A DNA stretch of 64,000 nt from Pelodera strongyloides (taxonomy: Eukaryota; Nematoda; Chromadorea; Rhabditida; Rhabditidae): contig JAANDG010000577.1 in the NCBI GenBank assembly GCA_036852015.1, positions 1-64,000 of the forward strand, in the 5' to 3' direction. Under the pieces are notes generated by a model that was not told the DNA's origin, did not search any database, and saw only the letters and a list, made by a program, of their open reading frames with translations. This document shows, piece after piece, positions 29,346-39,829 of the stretch. Both the position numbers and the translations under genes were made by a program. How positions within the stretch are numbered: the first letter of the stretch is position 1; the number at the start of each line of letters is the position of its first letter.

Positions 29346-31633
29346 ATGGCCATCACAGTCAATTTCTTAGTTGATTGTTGGTTGAATCTTTTCTTTGTTC
29401 TCTTTCTTGGTGGATGTTGGTTTAGAATACACCGATCCAAGGCATATTCGCCTGTATTTACCGTAATCCAGAGTATTATTGTACTCGACCTATTGGATAT
29501 TACAGTACTAATGTCGCATGATGCAATTTGCACGTTCAACAACAAAGAGTTATACGGTAAGCTAAGACACCATACAACCTGATAGTTAGAAAATTAGAAT
29601 GAAAATCGGAGTTCAGTAAATTTTTGCTGTGGTTATCACAAAGTTTTCGAAAATACAAAAGTGCACGATATCTTATTTGTACACAATTTGTTCTTACGGT
29701 ACAACACCATTTGGAACGACAGTACCGTGGACGTGGACGGTTCGACCCTGCATTTGTATATGTGTCGATTTTTTTTTATTTTAAGTAATTATTCAGCGGA
29801 TTGGATTCTCTATTTCCTGGGTCCCTTCAAGGCGTCCCTCTGGTTCAATCAATTAACATTCATTTATCTATTGGCCGTTCTCCATTTCTGGTCGGTATTT
29901 CGACCCCTTGACTTTAGAAGAATTGGACCAAAATATGTGTTTTGGATGATTGTTTTGGCAGCCGGTTGTGGAGCAGGTAACGGTTTAACCTACACTAACT
30001 TCAGATGTAATAAGAATAAGATGTGATAAGATGAGCTATCATCTATCAAACTTTAGAGACAGAGAGAGGGGAGGAGAGAGAGAGAAAGAAAGAGCGAAAG
30101 AGAGAGAGAGGGAGAGGTAGAAAACTCTAGTGACAATTTTCATTATATTGTAATTTAACGAATATAATGAAACCCTATTCAGTTATATGTCTCCCTCTCT
30201 TGACTGAATGTTGTGGCTTCATCTATTATTTAAATACAAATATTTGGACATTTGACATGGCCAAGCCTTCCAGACAAATATATCTTCAATTCAACTGGTC
30301 GCTGCAGGTAGGGCCTAACTCAATATTCTGTGTATGTGCGTGTGTTTGTGTGCGCATGTGTGCGCGTGTGTGAATATGTGTATGCATCCGTGTATCAATG
30401 TGCACGCTCGCGCGTACATGTGTGTAATGCATATTCGTTTATATTGAAACAAGAAAATAGTATCTATGGACATATGTATGCATTTGGTATATGTGCAAAT
30501 GTGTGTATGGTATAAGCAAGCCATACTTGTGTGTCCATGCGTATGACTTTCTCTTTGTAAGACTGTTACTCGGTATATTAAGGCCCAGTTAACTTTTTGT
30601 TGATACGTTATTATATGTATTATCTTCACCATCCAAGGCCTACATACATATAACATATTTTCCTTTCTTTTAGTTTCTTCTCTGTCATAATCAACTACAG
30701 ATATGATATGGTTTAAATTTCCAGGTATTCACTCTCTCTGCCCTCCTCTTTTCGGATGCTTTCTTAGTATTCAAATTGCGCGGGATGAGAAAACAACTCG
30801 GAAGAAAGCGCCAAACGGTCGCCATCACTGAGCCATCGCTTCCAGCGACTTCTGTAAAAAAATCTAGCACTGGCATAACTGCAAACTTTTCTAAAGATAG
30901 AGTATTCTCGGTGAGCTTACAACTCGTTTTTCTTATACCAATAGCTGGTATATGTTAAAATTTGTTAAAATTCCACTTCTGTGGTGAAGTAGTAAACTAC
31001 CCGGCTTCCAGAACAAATTGATCATATTGATTCTTCCGACTGGGAATGCATTCGCTTTGGTTGACGTTCTTTTTTGCATTGATTGTTAATCAATAAACCG
31101 TTATTATTGACCTGCACTGCACCATTTCAGCGGATTCGGATGCAATTTAGATGTTATAATGCTAGATTAGGAACCGGGTAGTCTCGTAGAAGTAGACAGC
31201 GCTAAGTCACTAGATCTATAACAACATCAGTTTTGTATTTTCAGCATCGTCGTCTTTTATTAAGCCCGGAACTCCGTCTCACCCTCGCTTTTATGTACTA
31301 CAGTTTTAGTTTTCTCTACGCAACGATAAGCGTTAATGTGCTAACGTAGTAAGTCCTTACGCTCTATCTTACTTGTTTTACAGAGGTCCGGCTATGACTC
31401 CAAATAGAAAGGATGGCTCTAGAGCGGTATAACATCGTTTTTGAACATATGGACGCTGTATACCCAAGTCAACTAGTGTATGCAAATTGCTACGCGGTAC
31501 TCTATTAAATGTTTAAATGTTTATTAGACTCTTAGAAAGAGCGCAACGCCAAAAGAGACGATGAAAGAATTCTATGATTTTAAAATTCAAAGTAGTAAAT
31601 CAAAGATAGGACGAAAAAATGCATAGCATTATA

Positions 31634-31664
<31 letters not shown>

Positions 31665-32474
31665 CACCGAAGATAAGAAAGAAATTCCACAGAGAGTAGT
31701 TATAACTGACATATCAGCAAAGAAACTGTATTCACACAAGCAGCTAACAATTTTGTAGTTTTAGACTAGTTTAGCCACGTTACCTCAACACAAAACTACG
31801 TGCACACGATATCAGCAATCCTAAACGTGCCACACTCCAAAATACAACAGTATATTATAGCTGAACAATGTCAAGATAGCTCAGGGCCATAACACAACGA
31901 AAATTGGGACCTAGCATCAGAACCGCCCTCCGCCCGCAGGAGTCTGCATGCGCTACATAGCTAAACTAGTTTGAGTATTTAGAGTAAGGTTAAATGCTTG
32001 TGTGAAACCATTTTCTTATGAATATTCAGAATTAAGAGCATTCGCCTATTCTGCTGATTTTTTAGTCGAACGCGTTTGTTTAGTCGGTACGCGTTTGTTT
32101 AGTCGCGCAACAAAATAAAAAGATTCGCTATGCGATATAAGTTTACTATTTCTTACAGTTTCGCTGGAAGTACTTTTATAACAATTCTTCGGACATTGGC
32201 CACAGTGGCACGGAGAACCAAAGTTGTTGCATATGTGCTGCTGATTCCTTCAGGCTGAGGAACTACGAAATACTAACACTTTTAATAAACAAATTATATT
32301 CGTTGAGTTTGTTTATTGTATTGAGAGTATATGTTGTGTCCGGCTATTATAATAATTATAATAATTTATTACGCACACATACAATTCATGAGAAAAAATA
32401 TAGGCAACGTACAGTTTTATTCATTATTCTACATCATAAAACATACTAATAAAGATGTGAGAACTGTGGCATAG
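29346..32474 (+). CDS. Receptor R1 (serpentine-receptor-like, subtype a), 3' frameshift
   Basis: First of six tandem paralogs. Exons: 29346-29556, 29797-29976, 30183-30307, 30725-30910, 31245-31348 and 32159 onward. TTTTCAG lies just before the ATG. TM1-TM2 are in exon 1 (FFVLFLGGCWFRI, then YSPVFTVIQSIIVLDLLDI). TM3, an HFWSVFRPLDFRR motif in the DRY-like position and TM4 are in exon 2. The TM4-TM5 loop with ECCGF is in exon 3. TM5 is in exon 4 and TM6 (SPELRLTLAFMYY) in exon 5. The layout recalls nematode srx-type chemoreceptors, but the class is uncertain. In exon 6 a run of four A at 32220-32223, where the family pattern predicts three, shifts the frame after ARRTK. The ancestral stop at 32257-32259 is missed and the frame runs to 32474, past the AATAAA at 32285. 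Confidence 0.72.
30057..30118. repeat. (GA)n microsatellite
   Basis: GAGAGA-rich tract in R1 intron 2. Confidence 0.9.
30331..30378. repeat. (TG)n microsatellite
   Basis: TGTG/TGCG run directly after R1 exon 3. Confidence 0.85.
31636..31663. repeat. (TA)n microsatellite
   Basis: TA dinucleotide run in R1 intron 5. Confidence 0.9.
32285..32290 (+). terminator. Poly(A) signal of R1
   Basis: AATAAA 26 bases after the ancestral R1 stop and inside the frameshifted reading frame. Confidence 0.6.
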
Positions 32475-33757
32475 AACTGTTTAGAAACGAAATGAAGGTA
32501 CTTTCTTCGTGTTTCTATATTCGAAATTATTCACAGAAATATTGAAGGCTTGCTTTTTTAATTAAATGGATCTGAGCTTGTATGGTTCCTGATCTTCTAA
32601 AACTGACACAGACAATTTTTCCGGGAAAGATATTGAATTTTTTGTTTTGTTTTTGCATACATGATGTAAAATATCTCATTTGCTAGTTCAAAGTTAAGTT
32701 CAATCACTAAGGATAGAAAAAGATTATACTGTGGGAAAATGGACATGGGTTGCATGTAGGATTTGTTTTTTTTTGTGCACACTACTTGAGTCACCCTTTT
32801 CACACGCAATGTACATTGTTGAAATAAATTAAAACCCGTAAGTACGCTGTATTATTTGACTCTGTGAGCGAAATAATTCTTAGTTCCAGAAAATAGTTCC
32901 CGAATGCGAACTAGTCCACGTAACCCCACTAACACAAAGGTGTCCAACGACCATTCGATGACCACCTAGAGACTATATGGAGACCAGTTCCTGAAGGGTT
33001 TTCAACACGAGGTCACTGATTAGTCGCCAAACGGTTTAACCCACGGACAAACCGAGAACCGTTCCCAGATGGTCCCCCACCCGTTTCCTGTTGACTACGA
33101 TAGACCCGACTGAATCCAAAATTTGATCTCTCGCACGACAGACGGAAGCGCTATCCATCACTAGGCCACCATCTACAATCTACTCCCAGAAAAAAAAAAC
33201 ATCTCGCTTTTTTGTACCCGTGTTTCACGGTTGACAGCTTTTGAATACAAAACGTATTCCTTTCCCGTGATTCGTGTCCAAAAGTACGAAATATATGAAA
33301 GAGTACACGAACTTTCTATAAACAAGAACATCGACACAAAATGGTCATGATAACTTCCATCATGTGGTCTACTGTACGTTTCATGAATTGTTTCTATATT
33401 CTGAAGCAATATTCTTCCGATACACGTATGCATACATATGTATATTGTGTGAGTGCCCGGGCGTGTATGCATGTATGTATGTGCATACAATATGCATACA
33501 CTTTGTAAGACCACTTTTTAAATTTGTTAATTTTTACAGAAAATTTCTTCATAAATCACCCATGTGTTACCGTGAGAGTGTCTCACGTCAATTGTGTTTT
33601 ATTTGTCCAAATTGTACATCGGAAAATTGTAGGATTGTTTTCTACATAAATTTTTACAGAAGTGTTTTAACTATCTAAAACTACCACAGCAGGCGAGTGT
33701 CAAATTCGCCCGGCAGATACTTTCTCTACTATCTATAATGTATACAGTTTGATTCAT

Positions 33758-33811
<54 letters not shown>

Positions 33812-33924
33812 TTAGCATTTATCGGTCGGTAAATACCCGTAGTTGGAACTTTTTATTCCAATATATGGCTTATGTATTCTGCATTACATTACTACAAAAT
33901 AGTTTTTAATTTGTCTCCAGGTTG
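32475..33924. other. R1-R2 spacer
   Basis: 1.45 kb without coding signal. It includes a tRNA-like SINE remnant near 33115-33175 on the minus strand (A-box-like GGTGGCCTAGTG) and the poly-C tract listed separately. Confidence 0.5.
33759..33811. repeat. 53-base poly-C tract upstream of R2
   Basis: Uninterrupted run of 53 C (G on the minus strand), 113 bases before the R2 start codon. The length may be affected by sequencing slippage. Confidence 0.9.
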
Positions 33925-36900
33925 ATGACTATCGTGGTAGCCAAGCTCGTGGAATACGCACTAAATATTCTTTTCATTATTTTCCTTGGTGGGTGTTGGC
34001 TGAGAATTCATCGGTCAAAAACCTATTCTCCAGTTATTACGGTACTTCAAGGAATTATAGTTTTAGAACTATTAGATATTATCATATTGATGGCACATGA
34101 CCCAATATGCAATTTCAAAGATGTTGAAATATTTCGTAAGTTTGATGGCTTGTCTATATCTATCATCTTTGAGTCGTTTCTCGAATTTAATTAAGAAAAA
34201 AAAGTTTGTTAAAACAGATGGTTCATTTTGTGGGAAGCGGTGGCGTTAAAAACAATAAGCGACTTTTTTCGTGCTTTATTTCTTTTACAAAGGAAACATT
34301 CAAAAAATACAGAATTTGATTTATCCGTCACTGAAGTGTAAAATTATTACAATTTTTTAATTATTCGTTTCAGCAGATTGGCTGGTCTACCTGCTCGGGC
34401 CCGTGAAGGCTTCCCTCTGGTTCAATCAACTAACCTTCATCATTCTACTGGCAATCCTCCACTTCTGGTCTGCAGCCCAGCCTCTCACTTTCAGAAATCT
34501 TCAACCAAAACATGTTTATATGCTAATTTCAGTGGCCGCAGCTGTGGGAGGAGGTACTGCAATTTACCTGAATAAATTATTGATTAGTGATAGACAAGAG
34601 TTGCAGTTTATTAGTATAGACCGCTGCGGAAAATGGACCTTGTTAACCAAACGTGCGTCCAATGCGGTCCGTTACCTACTCCTGCCGGTGCGCGGCGCGA
34701 ACCCAGCGCGCAAATGTCGAGTGTTTAGCTGGTAGAAAAGGTACACTTGCCGGCTCTATTCAAGAATAGCCGTTCCAAGAAAGTATAGCCATCCCAAGAT
34801 TCGCAACCGTCCCATGGTGAGGCCAACCGTCCCATGGCCCATGGCGGCGCCAACCGTCCCAAAAAAGTATAGCCGTCCCAATAAAAAATAACCGTCCCAA
34901 ACATCCCGCACCCACAGAACTGAATGTGCAGTACGTCTGGGGCTTCTGAACATGAAAACATTGACCCCAACAACATTTTTATTTCTTATCAACATTCTAA
35001 GAGCTAGTTAAAATCCGTAGTTATTGGCTATCTCAAGTGATAATGGATTTAAAATATTTTCTTTATGCACGCTTCTGAACATATAATCATAGAGGTAAGA
35101 TGGGAGCAGGTCTTCGCTGGTACCATACAGATGTTTCCTGGAACGTTTCAAAGCACCCCATGCAGCTTCGATGCTTTGGGTGCGCTGCCGGGTCGGAAGG
35201 GTTGATAAAGTGCGTCTTACGGTTGACCCAACGATGGTCGTATTGTTGTTATAAGGTGTTAATGTTATCGTAAGCCGCCCATCCGTCGGAGACCACGAAG
35301 CTTCCTTTTATGAACAGCGTTCACGAACCAAACACAAATGCACGGTTGGTTTCTACAAAGATAAAAATTATTATGGGACGGTTAGCCTCTCCATGGGACG
35401 GCTATACTTTTTTGGGACGGCTATTCTTGAATAGAGCCCACTTGCCAGGCCTGTTGTTTTCGCAGCGTACCTTGAAATAATCCACACCAGGCTTTTGATT
35501 ATACGGAAACACAACTGATTCAAATTTCAGCCATATGTATGCCCCTTTACTTTGAATGTTGTGGATTTGTGTATTATACACATTTGTATTTCTGGACATT
35601 TGACATGGATAAACCTTCGCGAGAAATATATCTCCGGCTCAACTGGTCATTACAGGTTTGTCGGTTTGTGTAGTAAAAATAAAGCGAAATACCGGCCGGT
35701 TTTTGAAATACATCGAGTACACAAGCATTCTGATGCTCTTATGCAGAAAATAAAATAAATCAGAATAAAAAGTCGAGCTAAATTCGAGTAAATTAGCATA
35801 AATACGTAAGAATTCAGTTGTCCACAATGTGTTTCAAAAACCGGCCGGTATTTTGCTTTAAAGGATCGCAGTCACTACAAAATCGTCGTTTTTCTTCGAG
35901 TTTACTTGTATTTAGTAAAGAATAGAGACAAATACTTTACCAAAACCGAATAATTTGAATTCCAACTCAGGGAGTGAACAAGTAGAAAAGTAGTTCTACT
36001 TAGCTACCGCAGGATTACGAAACGTGTTCATACAGCTGCTTCCCGATCCGGAGTATGCAAATTATTTCGGCAAATATCTTCATATTATATCTTTACATAT
36101 ACTGCAAGGGTCTGCAGGCATATCACTACACGTTTCATAATCCCGCGGTAGTTAAGTAGAACTACTTTTCTACTTGTTCACCCCCTGAGTTGGAATTCAA
36201 ATTATTCGGTTTTGGTAAAGTATTTTTCTTTATTCTTTACTAAATTCGAATAAACTCGAAGAAAAATGATGATTTTGGAGTGACTGCGATCCTTTAAAGA
36301 GGAAGAGATTGTGTAGGTATGTTAGCTGCACAAGGTTGGCTTCGTAAAAATTGTTCATATTGTTACATGCTCTTTTTCAAAATGTAGGAGAGGTGTGTTG
36401 ACTAAGTATAATTTGTATAATGCTCGTGCTCCCCATTGATTGATTTTTGAAATAGAAAGACGTGGAAACATGCTACAAAAAATTTGTGATTCTATACTAA
36501 AATGTTGAATCTTCAGGTATTCACCTTGGCTGCCCTTCTTCTTTCCGATGCTTTTTTAATTTTCAAATTGCGTGGGATGAGGAATCAACTCGGAAGGAAG
36601 CGCCAAACGGTCGCCATTAGTGAGCCATCACTGCCAGTGACTACTGTAACCAGCTCTGGAATTGTGACAAACGTCAGAAATAATACCTTGGCGGTGAGTA
36701 TTTATTCTGAACATAAGTGGGGTTTTATTCTAATCATACTAATTTGCATATAATGCATGGGAATGCAGTTATTCAACACACGTTTCAAGAACAGGCTGTA
36801 ATACGGCTGTACCGTTTTAAATCCTAAAAATTTAGTCGTACTCTATTCGCAGATTCATACAATTGTGTGACGCTATGCATTCGTTGTATATTAACGATTT

Positions 36901-37579
36901 CAAAATTTAAATTTAACCTATTTTACAAGTGTGGATTAGGTTTGCTTGTACAAGTAGAATTAAAATAGTGGCACAGGGAAATAAACTTTTTCCAGAAACG
37001 ATCATCGTTGAGTCCAGAAATGCGGTTGACCTTAGCTTTTATGTTCTTCAATTTTGGATTTATCTACGCAACCATTAGCACCAACGTTTTATCCAAGTAT
37101 GATTTGGAACTTACTTTTATGCTTATCACATTTATTACTTTTCTCTTGCAAAATGGAATATTCAGCAGCTAAAAAGAAGAAAGTAGAGACTTTATCGAAA
37201 GATAAATGCCCAAGTGGCTACTCTTTGTAAGTAGAACAGCTTATAGTTAGGCCATACTACAACACTGAATAGCACGGTGCAGCACACGTGCTGATTCAAT
37301 CCAGCATGCATGCTGCTGTGATACTATTTGCTAAAGCTTTGTGAAACGTATTTCGGCGGTTTTCTCTCTGGTATATTCATACATGCCTTCACAACTAATC
37401 CGTGGGAGTGCACATCTCCAACATATGTTTCACAATCCGTCCGCCATTCCGCTGTTACCGTATACAGAATCACTAATTTCAGTTTCTCCGGGACAGTGAT
37501 AATTATCCTCCAATTGTGCGCAAATATTGCCCGTCGAATCAAAGTGCTCGCCTATGTTTTGTTAATTCCGAAAAGTTAA
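33925..37579 (+). CDS. Receptor R2 (serpentine-receptor-like, subtype a), intact
   Basis: 296 residues from six exons: 33925-34135, 34374-34553, 35531-35655, 36517-36693, 36996-37096 and 37483-37579. Every phase agrees. The ATG at 33925 aligns with that of R1 and follows TTGTCTCCAG. Visible parts are TM1 NILFIIFLGGCWLRIHRSK, TM2 with YSPVITVLQGII, Cys in DPICN, and TM3 ending HFWSAAQPLTFR. Later come ECCGFVYY in the loop, TM5 LSDAFLIFKLRGMRNQLGRK, TM6 SPEMRLTLAFMFF and a last exon ending ARRIKVLAYVLLIPKS. Exon 4 beyond TM5 is nearly the same as in R1 (RKRQTVAI..EPSLP), marking a recent pair. Introns 2-3 hold a Merlin transposon and two MITEs. Probably a sensory seven-pass receptor; ligand unknown. 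Confidence 0.8.
34752..35438. mobile_element. Merlin DNA transposon remnant
   Basis: 687 bp in R2 intron 2 with terminal inverted repeats GGCTCTATTCAAGAATAGCC. It is flanked by a perfect 8-bp target duplication CACTTGCC (34744-34751 and 35439-35446). The minus strand holds fragments of an ISXO2/Merlin-type DDE transposase: DGWAAYDN (about 35,262-35,290), then WVNRKTHFINPSD, then after a frameshift SIEAAWGALKRS and LPSYLYDYMFRS. It is dead as a coding copy. Confidence 0.85.
35682..35858. mobile_element. MITE family A, copy 5
   Basis: TA-flanked, with ends AAGCGAAATACCGGCCGGTT, in R2 intron 3. It is joined directly to the TTAA palindrome that follows. Confidence 0.92.
35862..36293. mobile_element. 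TTAA-flanked palindromic MITE family C
   Basis: 432-bp near-perfect palindrome. Arms begin AGGATCGCAGTCACT; inside is GAACAAGTAGAAAAGTAGTT and its complement. TTAA lies on both sides, the left one overlapping the TA of the family A element. It lies in R2 intron 3. Confidence 0.9.
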
Positions 37580-37587
37580 TTAGTTGT

Positions 37588-37606
37588 AATAAAATAGCTG
37601 AATAAA
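37588..37606 (+). terminator. Poly(A) signals of R2
   Basis: AATAAA at 37588-37593 and 37601-37606, just after the R2 stop. Confidence 0.65.
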
Positions 37607-37893
37607 CAGTTTCTTAATATGTATCGAATCGTCAGTACCACGCGTAAACTTGTTTTCGTTATATTTTTTGTACATAGGCGTCCGGAAGGCACTTCGCCCT
37701 ATCTTCGCCAGCTCTTCGCGAAAAGCTGCTCAGCGCTCTCGCATAAACCTGGCGAGGCGAGTATGGCAAAGGTTGGGCGGAGTAGGCATCAGCGCACCAT
37801 CAAAATTTACAATGAAAAAACATTCAGTCCTTTCAAAAACCTTCTGTACCTTTACTGCGAATTTTAATGGTCGCACAAATAATAGCTCTTTTC

Positions 37894-38056
37894 TTGGGTT
37901 TCCAAGTATCCGGACAAATTTACCGTATTTAACGACTTCGCGAGACCCATGTATTAATTTCTCATGTCAAATATTCAATTCAGGGAAAATACGGTAAATT
38001 GTTATATACTTGGAAGGGAACGCACAGTTGTTTTTGGCATACATGGAAACCCCATT
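37894..38056. mobile_element. MITE family D, copy 4
   Basis: Ends TTGGGTTTCCAAGTATC and CATGGAAACCCCAT, more diverged than the other three copies. Confidence 0.65.
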
Positions 38057-39829
38057 CCATTCCACACAAAATTAGAAAATGTTTCAAACAAGTCATAATT
38101 GCCCAAATCTTTAGACACACAATACGCTTCATGCATAGACTTCGGATCTGATAACTTACTTATCGCACAGTCCCAACTCCCAACTATGTAATAGATGTCA
38201 GAATGACCGTTAATAGTAAATGTTTATTGGATCAACGAGTCGTAGGAACAAAGAAGAAAGTTCTTGGGGTATTTGCTGACAGCTCGTAAACCAAAAGGTA
38301 CCCTAACATGTTGATGCGGTAAGGACACCATCATACTAACAAGGGACCGTATGCATTAATAACATACGAAGCACAGCATACGGGTTTGATCGGGAGAAAC
38401 AACTGAAAATAAGTGTCCACATTGTTGGAGAACCCATTTAGCATTCAAGGGTGATTCAGGACTTATTGGACTATACACGCGGACACCCGCGGACAACTTT
38501 GGACACAATGGGCACCCATGGACACCCATCGACACCATTGGACACCCATATATCAAATATTGGTTAACGCTAAGAATCGGGAACACTTAAAACTGAAGAC
38601 TAACTAACTTGACCACACAAATGGAAAATGCTGAACTTCCCCATCGGATAATATTTTTAGAAGAACAACCTTGATCATTGACTAGAGTATACGATGGACG
38701 CCAATTTTCAGATGACAAATTCGCTTCAGGAAAGGGCCACAATTTTTTGTCACAGATCGGAACTCGGGTACTCGGGTTGTTTGAATCTTGAACCTTGTAC
38801 CTTAATATAAATTATAACTAAACTTAAAGGGAATATGTATGCCCTTTTTGAAGTTAAGCTGTATTAATAGAATGTGTGTTCCTCATTAAGGAAACAACAA
38901 CAAAAATTGTTAAAAGTTTCCCATTTAAAAGAAAATGATTTTCAAAGTTCATCTTTTCCATAGTAAACGCGTTGCTTGACCCCCTGGCTTACACGGCAGT
39001 GCTGATGGAGCAAAACATTTTGCATATGTGTGCATAGGCACATAGCATGCAACAGCGACATATTTGCATGCAAATGAGAATATTCGAATTTACATATTCA
39101 GTCGCCTACTTAAATTCATGTCTGGTGTGGAAACTCTAGTTTCGCAGTTGTTTTGCTCATTTTGAGTGCCTACATATTCTCTTTAAGTTGAACAGAAGTC
39201 AGCAGGCCAAACAACGAAACATGATACGTGTTCATTCATTTGATACGTGTTGAATATAAATTCCCACACTAATTTGTAAAATTCAGCAATTAAAAATACT
39301 AGCACAGGTAGAACAATTCGGAATTCAGAGTCTCAAAGAGCATTAAGCTAAATTGGAGCGGGATAAAATTTAACGAACGAATTATCCTTCCGCATAGGAC
39401 CGAAGCTTTAACCTTATGTATCTAAACCATCAACACAAAAAAAAATTACAGCACGCTTCATCAAATATTAGCTTTTCAACCATAAAACAATTTATATTTA
39501 ATCTGACTGACGCAGTAACAAACCGTCTTCTATTTTACTATTTTAATGAAATTCCCACAGAGAATGTTTTACTTATGTTTACTATACATTTTCCTCAGCT
39601 AAATTAGTGCCGACTTTCGCTACAGAGCAACGAGTTCACATAATTCAATATATCTATTTTCTTAATTTCATAGACTCTGAAAATAGTTGGCAGCTGATCA
39701 GCAAATTTGGAAACTGTGAATTTGCGGCCTTGGAGCAAACCTTTTTTGTTGTTTTTTTTTCTTTTTTTTTCTTTACGTATGTAAGCGTTCACATATTAAG
39801 GTGTTTAGTGTAACTTTTTCAGATTCCTA

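Larger units (their letters stand above)
37580..39829. other. R2-R3 spacer
   Basis: 2.25 kb. It holds a family D MITE (37894-38056) and a short GGACACCCA-like minisatellite at about 38,470-38,550. No coding exon was recognised. AT-rich sequence precedes R3. Confidence 0.55.

Noticed and set aside
34378..34575. Alternative frame over R2 exon 2
   Set aside because: The receptor frame is conserved in all six paralogs.
34752..35438. Classing this element as another TA or TTAA MITE
   Set aside because: The flanking duplication is 8 bp and transposase fragments are of Merlin type.
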